Of a DNA stretch of 64,000 nucleotides, positions 1 through 11,643 are shown piece by piece. The translations under genes were made by a program, and so were the position numbers. The notes under the pieces are model-generated. The model had not been told where the DNA came from. It saw only the letters and a program-made list of their open reading frames with translations, and searched no databases. The stretch is from Halieaceae bacterium (lineage in GTDB: Bacteria > Pseudomonadota > Gammaproteobacteria > Pseudomonadales > Halieaceae): assembly GCA_016744355.1 (NCBI GenBank), contig JADGEN010000009.1, positions 1 to 64,000 of the forward strand, given 5' to 3'. The first letter of the stretch is position 1. Every line of letters starts with the position of its first letter.

Positions 1-792
1 GCCCAGCAATATTGGCCAAAATTTGCCGGAGACAAGCTCCCGGAAAATCCAACCGCTTGTGCAGTTGGTTTGGCCGATAGACTGGACACCTTGTGCGGGA
101 TTTTCGGAATTGGCCAAACACCTTCGGGCTCAAAGGATCCTTTCGCACTGCGCAGGGCTTCTCTGGCTGTGCTGCGTATCATCGTCGAAAAGAATCTCGA
201 CCTGGACTTGCGCGAATGCCTCGATATGGCTGTTGCGCAGTACCCCACAGATTTGATCGCGCCAAACACAGCGGCACAGGTTTTCGATTATATGGTCGAA
301 CGTTTTCGAGCCTGGTACGAAGACGAGAATATACCGGTCGAAGTGTTCAGAGCAGTAAGCGCGAAAAATCTCAGTCGACCACTGGATATCCATAGGCGGG
401 TACAAGCCGTGCACGCCTTCAGCGCTCTGCCAGAAGCGAGTGCTTTGGCAGCGGCTAACAAGCGCGTCTCCAACATCCTTGGAAAGCTGGATGCGGACCA
501 TACTTTTAGTGATGTAAGCACCAACTTACTATCGGAGCCACAGGAAAAGGCACTTCATCACGCACTGATTGCCGTGCAAGATATCTTTGGCGGCCACCTG
601 GAGAAGGGTGAATACACCGAGGCACTGGCTGCCCTTGCAGAATTAAGGGCACCCATTGATGCTTTTTTTGATGACGTTATGGTCAATGCAGACGATGAAG
701 CGCTTCGAACTAACCGCTTGAACTTGTTAAAGGGTTTGCGCGACAAGTTTCTTCAAGTTGCAGATATTTCACTGCTGGTTGCCGCCAAGTAG
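1..792 (+). CDS. glyS: Glycyl-tRNA synthetase beta subunit, C-terminal part (truncated by window start)
   Basis: Only the last 263 codons are present; the reading frame is already open at base 1 and ends with TAG at 790-792. The GlyS beta subunit pairs with GlyQ in the alpha2-beta2 enzyme that charges tRNA-Gly. The visible part carries the family landmark ADRLDTLxGIFGIGQ followed by SKDPFALRR (about residues 24-50 of this fragment), then the helical C-terminal anticodon-binding region. The gene is convergent with the P450 and closed by a hairpin terminator. Identity is secure from the motif; the upstream half and glyQ lie outside the window. Confidence 0.95.
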   Translation, partial: AQQYWPKFAGDKLPENPTACAVGLADRLDTLCGIFGIGQTPSGSKDPFALRRASLAVLRIIVEKNLDLDLRECLDMAVAQYPTDLIAPNTAAQVFDYMVERFRAWYEDENIPVEVFRAVSAKNLSRPLDIHRRVQAVHAFSALPEASALAAANKRVSNILGKLDADHTFSDVSTNLLSEPQEKALHHALIAVQDIFGGHLEKGEYTEALAALAELRAPIDAFFDDVMVNADDEALRTNRLNLLKGLRDKFLQVADISLLVAAK

Positions 793-855
793 CGTGAGGT
801 GATCAGTATAGGAGCTGCCCCACGCCGACCAAGTGGCCGGCGAGGGAACAAAAGG

Positions 856-878
856 AAGCCGGGACTAAGCGGCTTTTT
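856..878 (+). terminator. Rho-independent terminator after glyS
   Basis: AAGCCG (856-861) pairs with CGGCTT (870-875) across an 8-base loop and is followed by a run of five T ending at 878. It lies about 65 bases after the glyS stop and overlaps the last codons of the convergent P450 gene, so it most likely ends glyS transcription. Confidence 0.6.
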
Positions 879-2133
879 CTTCTTTCTTCACCTCCGGGTC
901 GAAGGTGATATGCATACGCTTTATACCGTTAACCAGGTTTGACCGGGTATAAGCAACTTCCTCGACTAACTTTGGGTTTCGCAGCCTAGGGATAATTTCC
1001 TCAAACATTACCTTCACTTCCAGGCGTGCAAGGTGAGTCCCCAGGCAAAAATGCTGACCGACACCAAACGCGCGGTGCTGGTTGTACATGTCTGGCATTC
1101 GCTCAGCACGCTTCACGTCAAACTCCATGGCGTCTTCGCCAAAAATACTCTCGTCATGATTAACCGTGTGGTAATGCATGATGATTTTGTCGCCTTTTTT
1201 AATCTGCTGACCACCCACTTCGACATCTTCCATCGCCTGACGGCGCATCAATATAAACGCCGTGTTGTAGCGCAGCATTTCTTCACAGGCGTTTTCGATT
1301 TTGTCTGGATTCTCAACCAGGTACTGCAACTGATCCGGGTGTTGCATCAGCATGCGCATGCCGTGACTGGTTATGGTGCGGGTTGATTCATTGCCCGCGG
1401 CAATCATCATCAGGAAAAACCATACAAATTCGTCTTCGTCCAGCCCGGGGTCTTTTCCATTACCATCGAGCAGGGCGCCGATAATATTGTCTTTGGGCTC
1501 TTTGCGATGCTCTTCCATCAGCTTCATGGCGTAGGTGATCACGTTCATAGAAGCCAGTTCCGCTACTTCCTTGTCTGCTGCCATTTCGGGGTCTTGATTG
1601 AACATCATGGCATTAGTCCAAGCGAAGAAATCCTTGCGATCTTCAGCGGGGATACCGCACAACTCAAGAATAGCCAATAGCGGCAACTCTGCCGCCACCT
1701 CTTCCACAAATTCACATTCACCTCGGCTAGCAACACGGTCAACAATATTTTTGGCGTGCTCCCGAAACCTCCCCTCATATGAAGCGACAGCTTTAGGCGT
1801 AAAACTAGGTCTGACAATTTTACGAGACTTCATTTGACGCGGAGGATCCATATTAATGGTCATATTCTTGAAAATAGCGTCAATTTCCTCTGGCGGGTGT
1901 TCATCCGCAAGGGCGGTAGCCTTCTCACTTGAGAACAGGGCTGGATTTTTGGAGATGAAATCCATCTCGTCCCGGCCGGTAACCAGCCAGTAGGGCACAC
2001 CCATGGTAGGGTCTTCCATATAATGAATGGGGCCAGACTTGCGAATACGGGCCAGTTCCTCATAGGGCATACCATTGGCGTAGGTATCGGGATCGATCAT
2101 ATTTGAAAATTTGGCAAATGGGCACTGGCTCAT
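865..2133 (-). CDS. Soluble bacterial cytochrome P450
   Basis: A 422-residue haem-thiolate monooxygenase of the soluble class I type, which would need a separate ferredoxin and ferredoxin reductase. Visible motifs: I-helix oxygen-binding AGNEST (246-251), ExxR at E285-R288, and the haem loop FGVGQHFCLG with the cysteine ligand at C363. There is no signal peptide or membrane anchor, so it is cytoplasmic. The I-helix has S where T is more usual just before the conserved T251. The start is supported by a strong GAGGAGG ribosome site. No redox partner or substrate pathway gene is adjacent; the neighbours are glyS and gyrB, so this looks like a single inserted gene. A palindrome inside its promoter suggests repression by a TetR-like factor encoded elsewhere. 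The substrate cannot be told from the sequence. Confidence 0.93.
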   Translation of the reverse strand: MSQCPFAKFSNMIDPDTYANGMPYEELARIRKSGPIHYMEDPTMGVPYWLVTGRDEMDFISKNPALFSSEKATALADEHPPEEIDAIFKNMTINMDPPRQMKSRKIVRPSFTPKAVASYEGRFREHAKNIVDRVASRGECEFVEEVAAELPLLAILELCGIPAEDRKDFFAWTNAMMFNQDPEMAADKEVAELASMNVITYAMKLMEEHRKEPKDNIIGALLDGNGKDPGLDEDEFVWFFLMMIAAGNESTRTITSHGMRMLMQHPDQLQYLVENPDKIENACEEMLRYNTAFILMRRQAMEDVEVGGQQIKKGDKIIMHYHTVNHDESIFGEDAMEFDVKRAERMPDMYNQHRAFGVGQHFCLGTHLARLEVKVMFEEIIPRLRNPKLVEEVAYTRSNLVNGIKRMHITFDPEVKKEEKAA

Positions 2134-2169
2134 GACGGGCCTCCTCGAAGCTGATGTCTGTAGCCACAG

Positions 2170-2199
2170 ACTATAAACTAATAGTTGTTAGTTTGTAAA
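2170..2199 (-). promoter_or_regulatory. P450 promoter with internal palindromic operator
   Basis: On the minus strand TTTACA (2199-2194) and TATAGT (2175-2170) are separated by 18 bases. The spacer is almost exactly filled by the inverted repeat AAACTAA-6-TTAGTTT (2175-2194). The arrangement is typical of a repressor operator that blocks RNA polymerase; arm length and spacing suit a TetR-type dimer. Promoter and repeat are seen directly; the class of regulator is inferred. Confidence 0.55.
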
Positions 2200-2281
2200 T
2201 ACCGTCGCCTGCAGCTAAGTGTCGTTATCTTAACCGCAGCTAACAGTTTGGCTTTTTAGTAGGCTCAGAACACCGGCCTCA

Positions 2282-4777
<2,496 letters not shown>

Positions 4778-4782
4778 TTACT

Positions 4783-5871
4783 TCAAACCGAGGTTACCAC
4801 CCCATGTTCCACGTGGAACACTTTCATGCCATCACTGTCCGGCCAAACAGCACAAAGATCATTCTGCTCTATGCTTGTCGCAAATACCTGCACGTTCATG
4901 GACGAAAGCAATGCACATACTAGCTCGCAGTGCGGCCTATCAAGTTCTGCTGACAGATCATCCAGCAGATAAGTACACGCACCATGCCCCTGTGTTGCCA
5001 TTAACTGCCCCTGGGCAAGCTTCAAGGCGCAAACCACCAGCTTCTGTTGTCCCCGGGAGAGCACGTCAGCCGCAGAACGGCCATCGATTGTAACCCTAAT
5101 ATCAGCCCGCTGTGGGCCGACATGTGTATAGCCTCTTTCTAGATCTACGGCCTGGCTTGCATCCAGCGCTTCCGCGTAGGCCAAGGTCTTATCCCAGCCT
5201 CGCCGGTAATGAAGCTGTAGTCCCTCAAGCTCGGGGGCCAAGCTCTCTATTACTGCCTGAATCTTCGGCGCTAGCTGCGTAAAATAAGCTAACCGGTATT
5301 CATTCAGGTTCGCCCCTGAGGCCGCGAGGTCCTTGGTCCACACTATTAGTTCTGTGCTGGACATTTTACCATGACGAAGCAAATTATTGCGCTGTTTTAT
5401 ACATCTCTGAAACCGTTGCCACTGATGAAAAAAGCGATGTTCCACGTGGAACACTCCCCAGTCGAGGTATTGTCTTCTTGTTTGAGGAGCACCAGTCAGT
5501 AAATCGAAACTATCGGCATTAATTATCTGTAGCGGCAGGTGTTCCGCGAGCTGAGCCGCAGATCGCACCGCTTTCCCAGCAACTTTTATTTGAACGCCTC
5601 CCTCCAGAGCCCGCTGTACTCCAAGAGAAAGCTTACTCGAGGCGTCGCCAACCGACCCGAATACTGTACAATGAGGCTGACCGTGAGAAATTAAAGGCTT
5701 AACGCTTTTCCCGCGAAAAGAGCGCGCCATGCCCAGCAAGTGGATTGCCTCTAGAACGCTTGTCTTCCCGGCTCCATTTGCACCAAAAAAGATATTCACT
5801 CTATTCAAATCCTGCAGCTTTACGCGCTGCAGGTTTCTCACGCCATTAATTTGTAGCTTGGAAAGCTCCAC
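4783..5871 (-). CDS. recF: DNA replication and repair protein RecF
   Basis: An SMC-like ATPase of 362 residues that loads RecA at gaps together with RecO and RecR. The Walker A motif GANGAGKTS lies near residues 30-38 and the signature/Walker B region SRGQQKLVVCALKLAQ...LLDDLSAELD near the C-terminus. The start is GTG with AGGGG upstream. Two perfect parS sites lie within the coding sequence, each read in the same phase so that both encode VFHVEH, one in the middle and one six codons before the C-terminal end. The order dnaN-recF-gyrB is standard. Confidence 0.97.
   Translation of the reverse strand: MELSKLQINGVRNLQRVKLQDLNRVNIFFGANGAGKTSVLEAIHLLGMARSFRGKSVKPLISHGQPHCTVFGSVGDASSKLSLGVQRALEGGVQIKVAGKAVRSAAQLAEHLPLQIINADSFDLLTGAPQTRRQYLDWGVFHVEHRFFHQWQRFQRCIKQRNNLLRHGKMSSTELIVWTKDLAASGANLNEYRLAYFTQLAPKIQAVIESLAPELEGLQLHYRRGWDKTLAYAEALDASQAVDLERGYTHVGPQRADIRVTIDGRSAADVLSRGQQKLVVCALKLAQGQLMATQGHGACTYLLDDLSAELDRPHCELVCALLSSMNVQVFATSIEQNDLCAVWPDSDGMKVFHVEHGVVTSV
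4805..4820. other. parS centromere site 1 (ParB binding)
   Basis: TGTTCCACGTGGAACA is a perfect 16-base palindrome matching the general bacterial parS consensus tGTTnCACGTGnAACa. It lies in the 3' end of recF, about 11 kb from parAB, where ParB would load and spread. Confidence 0.93.
5438..5453. other. parS centromere site 2 (ParB binding)
   Basis: A second identical 16-base parS palindrome, 633 bases from the first and also inside recF in the same codon phase. Two close parS copies beside the origin are typical of the Pseudomonas-type ParABS system. Confidence 0.93.
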
Positions 5872-5955
5872 TCAACCCCTCTGCAGCCCAAAACCGAGCG
5901 TAGGGTTCGAGACGCTATAGCACAAAAATATAAGCTCAACCGCTACCTGGGCGCA

Positions 5956-7062
5956 TCAAAGGCGCATTGGCATAACAACATAAAGGGAGTCACCGCTTTC
6001 GGATTCCTCCAGTAGAGCGCTGCTGCTAGGGTCAGCCAAAGAGAACTTCACTTGCTCCCCGCTTAAAACACCCAGAACGTCTAGCAAATAGCCCACGTTA
6101 AAACCCATTTCCAGACTCTCGCCAGTGTAGTCAACGGAAACAACCTCTTCTGCCGACTCCTGCTCTGGATTATTTGCAACAATTTCAAGGCTGCCATCCG
6201 TTAACTTTAGCCTAACTCCCCGGTACTTCTCATTTGAGAGAATTGCCGTGCGGGAAAAAGCTTCTCGCAGCTCTTTTCTTGATCCCAGTACTGTTTTATC
6301 TGTGGACCGGGGAAGAACACGTTCATAATCCGGAAACTTGCCGTCCACTAACTTGGATGTGAAAGTGAACTCGTCTGTAGTAGTTCTAATATGATTACTA
6401 CCAACGACGACGGCAATGTCAGCCTCCTCGTCCAACAGGAGCCTGGCGAGCTCCAAAACACCTTTACGAGGAAGAATAATCTGCGTGGTCTCTGCTATAT
6501 TCAGATCTGATTGCAGCGTGCACATTGCCAACCGGTGGCCGTCTGTGGCAACTACACGTATTTGCTTCGACTCAAGCTCCCACAGCATGCCATTAAGATA
6601 GTAGCGTACATCCTGCTGTGCCATGGCGAAGCTGGTACGATCAATCAAACGCTTCAGTTGACCCTGCTTCACGGTGAACTGGTGAGTCCCCATGCTTTCC
6701 TCTACATTGGGAAACTCTCTTGCGGGAAGCGTCGATAATGTAAAGCGGCTTCTACCCGATTTTACGGTGACCTTATTTTCCGCGGAGCTAAACTCTATAT
6801 CACTACCCTCTGGCAATGACTTACAGATATCCACAAGCTTTCTGGCAGGAACCGTTACTTCGCCCGACTCCACTGCCGGACCAGGTAACACGACACGGCC
6901 CACTAACTCGACCTCCAGGTCAGTACCGGTCAATGAGACTCTATCCCCTTCCACCACTAGCAAAATATTCGCTAGTATTGGCAGTGTTTGCCGCCTTTCG
7001 ACGACACCTGCCACAAGATTCAAAGGCTTTAATAATGCATCCCGAGAAATCACAAACTTCAT
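5956..7062 (-). CDS. dnaN: DNA polymerase III beta subunit (sliding clamp)
   Basis: Encodes the 368-residue ring-shaped processivity clamp; E. coli has 366 residues. The start MKFVISRDALLKPLNLVAGVVERR and the end YVVMPMRL are classic for the family, the latter contributing to the hydrophobic partner-binding pocket. Three clamp repeats are present by length. It lies between dnaA (68-base gap) and recF (84-base gap) and is probably co-transcribed with dnaA. Confidence 0.98.
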   Translation of the reverse strand: MKFVISRDALLKPLNLVAGVVERRQTLPILANILLVVEGDRVSLTGTDLEVELVGRVVLPGPAVESGEVTVPARKLVDICKSLPEGSDIEFSSAENKVTVKSGRSRFTLSTLPAREFPNVEESMGTHQFTVKQGQLKRLIDRTSFAMAQQDVRYYLNGMLWELESKQIRVVATDGHRLAMCTLQSDLNIAETTQIILPRKGVLELARLLLDEEADIAVVVGSNHIRTTTDEFTFTSKLVDGKFPDYERVLPRSTDKTVLGSRKELREAFSRTAILSNEKYRGVRLKLTDGSLEIVANNPEQESAEEVVSVDYTGESLEMGFNVGYLLDVLGVLSGEQVKFSLADPSSSALLEESESGDSLYVVMPMRL

Positions 7063-7130
7063 AGTAGATACTTCCTTTCCTCGATTATTCTAGTATTTTG
7101 TCGATAACGTTGATGGTGCACAGGATACCA

Positions 7131-8609
7131 TCAGGTTGTGAGAGATCGTAGCAAGTTCTTGTAATCTTCGCGAATATCAGCATTGCTTTCACGAAGTTCC
7201 TTGATTTTGCGGCACCCGTGTAAAACTGTTGTATGGTCTCGACCACCAAAACTGTCACCAATTTCAGGAAGGCTATGGTTGGTGAGTTCTTTCGATAGCG
7301 CCATAGCAACTTGCCTGGGCCGTGCAACAGATCGACTGCGTCTGCGTGACATCAGGTCAGCTACTTTTATCTTGTAGTACTCTGCCACAGTGCGCTGAAT
7401 ATTATCCATGCTCACCTGTCTCGCCTGCAGTGCCAATAAATCCTTTAAGCTATCTTTGACCAGCGCAATGTCAATAGGCCTTGACGTGAAGTGAGCGCTC
7501 GCTATCACTCTCTTAAGCGCACCCTCTAGCTCTCTCACATTCGACCGAATACGTTGAGCAATAAAAAAAGCGGCATCACCCGGCAACTCTATACGCGCCT
7601 GGGCGGCCTTTTTCATCAAAATGGCCACTCGAGTTTCCAGCTCCGGAGGTTCAACAGCGGACGTTAGGCCCCAACCAAACCGGGACTTTAGTCGTTCTTC
7701 AAGGCCATTGATCTCCTTTGGATAGCGGTCACACGTAAGAATCATTTGCTGCCCACCCTCTAATAGGGCATTAAACGTATGAAAGAACTCTTCCTGGGAG
7801 CGCTCTTTCCCCGCAAAAAATTGTATATCGTCTATCAAGAGAGCATCCACTGACCGGTAGTAGCGCTTAAAATCCGTGATGGCATTTAGCTGTAACGCCT
7901 TAACCATGTCAGCTACAAATCTTTCCGAGTGCAAATAGACCACCTTTGCGTCCGGGTCTCGTTCTTTTAATGCATTACCTACAGCATGCATTAAATGCGT
8001 CTTACCAAGGCCAACCCCTCCATACAGGAAAAGCGGGTTGTAGGATTCGCCTGGATTTTCCGCTACCTGTCTCGAGGCTGCCAGCGCCAACTGATTGGAT
8101 TTTCCTTCTACGAAATTGTCAAACGTGTAACTATCGACGAGATGGTGTTGGTGTTGCAAAGACCCCTCAACCTCTACTCGTCGCTGTGGTTTCTTTGGTC
8201 CACTGCCCCAGCCATTTATAGGCGCTTGAACGGGACTAGTATTAGCAATACCTGGAGAGGAAACCGAAACAGGCGTTATATCTTGTGTATGCTCCACAGG
8301 TGGAGGTGGAGGTGGAGTTACAGCTTTAACCTGAATCGGCGCGTCATCATTTACAACTGCAGAAGTAGCCGCACCAATCTCCAGTACGACACTGGTTGCT
8401 CCCTGTGGTTGCAATTCCTTCACAAGCTCACTAATCCTCTCAGCAAACTTGTCGGATACAAACTCTTTAATGAATCGATTTGGTGCGAGTAATGTTAGTT
8501 GCTGACCATCAATACTGGCCTGCAAGGGCCGTATCCAGGTGTTGAACTGCTGCGACGGGAGCTCTTCCTGTAGGCGATTAACGCATTGCTGCCATTCTAT
8601 TTCAGGCAA
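7131..8609 (-). CDS. dnaA: Chromosomal replication initiator DnaA
   Basis: A 492-residue AAA+ initiator that binds DnaA boxes and melts the origin. Domain I is at 1-75, a proline-rich linker with a six-proline run lies at about 99-104, Walker A is GGVGLGKTH (197-205), Walker B is LLIDDIQFF, and the C-terminal domain IV carries the DnaA-box recognition segment [15 protein letters not shown]. The start codon is TTG at 8609, with AAGGGGAAAG upstream; no ATG or GTG in frame would keep domain I. It reads away from the AT-rich gap with DnaA boxes, consistent with autoregulation. Confidence 0.97.
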   Translation of the reverse strand: MPEIEWQQCVNRLQEELPSQQFNTWIRPLQASIDGQQLTLLAPNRFIKEFVSDKFAERISELVKELQPQGATSVVLEIGAATSAVVNDDAPIQVKAVTPPPPPPVEHTQDITPVSVSSPGIANTSPVQAPINGWGSGPKKPQRRVEVEGSLQHQHHLVDSYTFDNFVEGKSNQLALAASRQVAENPGESYNPLFLYGGVGLGKTHLMHAVGNALKERDPDAKVVYLHSERFVADMVKALQLNAITDFKRYYRSVDALLIDDIQFFAGKERSQEEFFHTFNALLEGGQQMILTCDRYPKEINGLEERLKSRFGWGLTSAVEPPELETRVAILMKKAAQARIELPGDAAFFIAQRIRSNVRELEGALKRVIASAHFTSRPIDIALVKDSLKDLLALQARQVSMDNIQRTVAEYYKIKVADLMSRRRSRSVARPRQVAMALSKELTNHSLPEIGDSFGGRDHTTVLHGCRKIKELRESNADIREDYKNLLRSLTT

Positions 8610-9064
8610 AACTTTCCCCTTGAAGCGAAGCCAAAAAGACTCTCCTCTAACTCATTTATTGGAATTTACTGATTTTTTTCGAGCTGGTTTCTAAGTTAAC
8701 TCTTATTTTAATCGCATTATACTAGTTGGCTCAGAAGCCTCTACCGAAGAAAGTATAATACGCTTGAATATTAGAGTTATCCACACAAATATAAAAAAAT
8801 ACAATTCACACTTATCGTTTATTTATCAGTAAGTTAGTATACTTTTGGTTGTTTTTTGTACTCATAGAGAAAAATAAATATAGGACAGTTTTCCTGTGGA
8901 TACTATGTATATATATGTTGGAAATAATGTGGATGGATCTCTGTAGGGTGCTAAACCTCTAAGCTTGGTAAGAACAAAAATATTCTTGGGGCGACTTATC
9001 GATTCCGCCCAACTATTTTCAACACGCCGCCTCTCAACCAAGCGTAAAAATACCATCAATTAGA
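8610..9064. other. Candidate replication origin A (dnaA-rpmH gap)
   Basis: A 551-base gap between divergent dnaA and rpmH with no gene. It holds a perfect DnaA box TTATCCACA at 8777-8785, a one-mismatch box on the minus strand (GTATCCACA, 8903-8895) and a weaker one (CCATCCACA, 8936-8928), plus AT-rich DNA at 8781-8880 and 8901-8927 that could unwind. In Pseudomonas the origin lies in this interval. A possible dnaA -10 (TATAAT on minus, 8721-8716) has no good -35. The mnmE-mnmG gap is a rival. Confidence 0.6.
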
Positions 9065-9093
9065 TTGAATTACGTTAGCCGTTTCAATAGAAT
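9065..9093 (+). promoter_or_regulatory. Sigma70 promoter of rpmH-rnpA
   Basis: TTGAAT (9065-9070), a 17-base spacer and TAGAAT (9088-9093) lie about 68 bases upstream of the rpmH ATG. Both hexamers are one mismatch from or close to consensus. Confidence 0.65.
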
Positions 9094-9160
9094 ACAGCAC
9101 CTTTTTTCTCGGACTCATCAATCTTGTGGTTCGGATAATTTACTTACTTGGAAATTCGTC

Positions 9161-9295
9161 ATGAAAAGAACATTTCAGCCCAGCGTACTAAAGCGCAAGC
9201 GCACCCACGGTTTTAGAGCTCGCATGGCTACTAAAGCAGGCCGCCACGTATTGAACCGTCGTCGTGCAAAAGGCCGTAAGCGTCTGGCAGCGTAA
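9161..9295 (+). CDS. rpmH: 50S ribosomal protein L34
   Basis: A 44-residue, highly basic ribosomal protein with the universal pattern MKRTFQPS...KRxRxHGFRARM...GRxVLxxRRxKGRxxL. The internal ATG at 9161 is the true start; a longer open frame begins upstream. It heads the rpmH-rnpA-yidD-yidC-mnmE run next to the origin. Confidence 0.98.
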   Translation: MKRTFQPSVLKRKRTHGFRARMATKAGRHVLNRRRAKGRKRLAA

Positions 9296-9304
9296 CAAGG
9301 AAGT

Positions 9305-9697
9305 GTGAGCCATCCGATTGATGCAACTTTCGGGAAAGCCAAGCGACTGCTCAATGCCCATGACTACAGCCGGGTATTTAACGCGACAGAAGCCAAGGCT
9401 TTCCACAACAACCTACTTTTATTAGCAAGACGGAACGGTGGCTCCGGGCACCGTCTTGGCTTGGTTATCGCCAAAAAAAATATTCGTTTAGCTGTACAAC
9501 GAAACCGAATTAAACGAATTTCCAGAGAATTTGTTCGCAAAGACCCACACGGGATCTCTATGGACGTAATCGTATTGGCCCGCCGTGGACTGGATCAACT
9601 CGATAATGCCGAGATGGCATCGCTGTTTGAGCGGCAATGGAATAAACTGGCACGCCAGATATCCAAAATAGACCAAAAAAGCCCCCAGAGTCCCTAA
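9305..9697 (+). CDS. rnpA: Ribonuclease P protein component
   Basis: The 130-residue protein cofactor of RNase P, which removes tRNA 5' leaders together with the RNA subunit (not in this window). The motif [13 protein letters not shown] (about 62-74) matches the RNR signature of the family, in the usual alpha-beta fold. It starts at GTG 9305 just after AAGGA, only 9 bases behind rpmH. Its stop overlaps the yidD ATG by one base, showing translational coupling. Confidence 0.95.
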   Translation: MSHPIDATFGKAKRLLNAHDYSRVFNATEAKAFHNNLLLLARRNGGSGHRLGLVIAKKNIRLAVQRNRIKRISREFVRKDPHGISMDVIVLARRGLDQLDNAEMASLFERQWNKLARQISKIDQKSPQSP

Positions 9698-9927
9698 TGC
9701 GCCGAATTTTCATTTTTTTCATCTCATGCTACAAAGCACTGCTGAGTCCCTTCATGGGAAACAACTGCCGCTTTTATCCCAGCTGTTCCAGTTATGCGAT
9801 AGAGGCGATAGAAGCTCACGGTGCATTAAAGGGCTGCTATCTATCAGCCAAACGGCTTTCAAAGTGTCACCCATGGCATGAAGGTGGTGTAGATCCCGTA
9901 CCTCCATGTATCCACTCCCACAACTAA
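9697..9927 (+). CDS. yidD: Membrane protein insertion efficiency factor YidD
   Basis: A small 76-residue membrane-associated protein of the YidD family that helps YidC insert inner-membrane proteins. Diagnostic elements are the [11 protein letters not shown] segment with paired cysteines (about 24-34), then AI...HG, the CHPWHEGG motif and DPVP near the end. It sits in its conserved place between rnpA and yidC. Confidence 0.95.
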   Translation: MRRIFIFFISCYKALLSPFMGNNCRFYPSCSSYAIEAIEAHGALKGCYLSAKRLSKCHPWHEGGVDPVPPCIHSHN

Positions 9928-9945
9928 CTAACTGACTAACCACTT

Positions 9946-11643
9946 ATGGATTTGCAACGTTATTTGCTCATCGGCGCTACGGCTGTTCTCTCATTTATGT
10001 TGCTCACCGAATGGGTGGCGTTTAAAGAGAGCAACACAATAGCTCCCCAGGCTGCAGCTCGCTTAACAGCCAGTGCGTCGGATATTTCTTCTGAGATACC
10101 CGAAACCACGTCAGAAATAAAGCAACAGGCTGAAGATGACATCCCTCAAGCCATTGATATCCCGGACAAAGTTGACGCAGAAACGCCTGTCATCAAAGAT
10201 ATGAGCAACAGCTCAAAGTTTATCCGCGTGCATACAGGCACCGTACAGCTTGCGATAGATTTAGCCGGCGGTGATATCGTCGAATTGGCATTATCAAAAC
10301 ATCTGCAGCAACTGGACGACCCAGACCATCCCTTTATCTTGTTGGAAGAAAACACCAATCGCACCTACATCGCACAAAGCGGCTTGATTGGACCAAATGG
10401 CATCGATAAAGGACAACGCGCACAATTTTCCAGTCAATCCAGCAGCTATACATTGGACGCGGGAGAAGAGTCTCTTAATGTTGATCTACTGTGGAGTAAC
10501 ACAGATGGCCTGGAGGTCATAAAACGCTTCACTTTTCATCGTGACAGCTACGTCGTAAACGTTGACTATTTAGTTACCAACGGCAGTTCCTCACGATTTG
10601 AAGCCAACCTGTTCGGGCAAATCAAGCGTGACAGCAGCGAAGATCCGGCCGCCAGTTCTTCCGGCATGGGCATGGTGCCCTTTCTGGGCGCAGCCATAAC
10701 CCAGCCTGACGATCGCTTTACAAAATTCGATTTTGATGACATGAAGGAAGAGCCTTTCAAGGCCCAGTTGCCCGGTGGCTGGATCGCGATGATTCAACAC
10801 TATTTTCTCAGCGCATGGATCCCCAACCCGGAAAAGACGCACAATTACAGTACACGAGTTACTAAAAGCGGATTCAACATAGCCGGCTTCACCAGCCCCA
10901 CCTTAACCGTAGAGCCAGGTTCTACAGGGTCTACGGGCGCAAAGTTATACGCTGGGCCAAAAGATCAATATGACCTCCGAGACATTTCTCCCTACCTGGA
11001 GCTCAGTGTTGATTACGGCTTTTTATGGTGGATAGCACAGCCAATCTTTTGGTTGCTCACACAAATTCAATCAATCGTAGTGAACTGGGGCTTGGCAATT
11101 ATTCTGCTCACAGTGGTTATTAAGGCCGCGTTTTTCCAGTTGTCGGCTAAAAGTTACAAGTCCATGGCTAACATGCGCAAAGTTCAACCAAAAATGGCCG
11201 ATATTCGCGAACAGTTTGCCGATGACAAACAAAAACAGTCCCAGGCCATGATGGAGCTGTACAAAAAAGAGAAAATAAACCCCATGGGTGGGTGTTTACC
11301 TATTCTTGTGCAAATGCCGGTATTTATCGCTTTGTACTGGGTACTAATGGAGGCTGTGGACTTACGTCACGCGCCCTTTATATTGTGGATTGATGATCTC
11401 TCTGTTATGGACCCGTATTTTGTTCTCCCTTTAATTATGGGAGCAAGTATGTGGTTTATGCAAAAACTAAACCCTCCGCCACCAGACCCAATGCAAGCCA
11501 AGATCATGCAGTGGATGCCTGTTATGTTCACCTTCTTCTTCCTGTGGTTCCCGGCAGGTCTGGTATTGTATTGGGTGATCAACAACCTGCTGTCTATGGC
11601 CCAGCAATATGTCATTACAAAAAGAATCGAAGCTGCAGACTAA
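9946..11643 (+). CDS. yidC: Membrane protein insertase YidC
   Basis: A 565-residue inner-membrane insertase (Oxa1 family) that works alone or with SecYEG. One N-terminal transmembrane segment (about 5-22) is followed by the large periplasmic beta domain and then the conserved C-terminal membrane core, including [21 protein letters not shown] and [20 protein letters not shown]. Length agrees with gammaproteobacterial YidC. It overlaps the start of mnmE by 35 bases. Confidence 0.98.
   Translation: MDLQRYLLIGATAVLSFMLLTEWVAFKESNTIAPQAAARLTASASDISSEIPETTSEIKQQAEDDIPQAIDIPDKVDAETPVIKDMSNSSKFIRVHTGTVQLAIDLAGGDIVELALSKHLQQLDDPDHPFILLEENTNRTYIAQSGLIGPNGIDKGQRAQFSSQSSSYTLDAGEESLNVDLLWSNTDGLEVIKRFTFHRDSYVVNVDYLVTNGSSSRFEANLFGQIKRDSSEDPAASSSGMGMVPFLGAAITQPDDRFTKFDFDDMKEEPFKAQLPGGWIAMIQHYFLSAWIPNPEKTHNYSTRVTKSGFNIAGFTSPTLTVEPGSTGSTGAKLYAGPKDQYDLRDISPYLELSVDYGFLWWIAQPIFWLLTQIQSIVVNWGLAIILLTVVIKAAFFQLSAKSYKSMANMRKVQPKMADIREQFADDKQKQSQAMMELYKKEKINPMGGCLPILVQMPVFIALYWVLMEAVDLRHAPFILWIDDLSVMDPYFVLPLIMGASMWFMQKLNPPPPDPMQAKIMQWMPVMFTFFFLWFPAGLVLYWVINNLLSMAQQYVITKRIEAAD

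Noticed and set aside
8299-8316. GGTGGA triplet repeat in dnaA
   Set aside because: It encodes the proline run of the DnaA linker; not a regulatory repeat.
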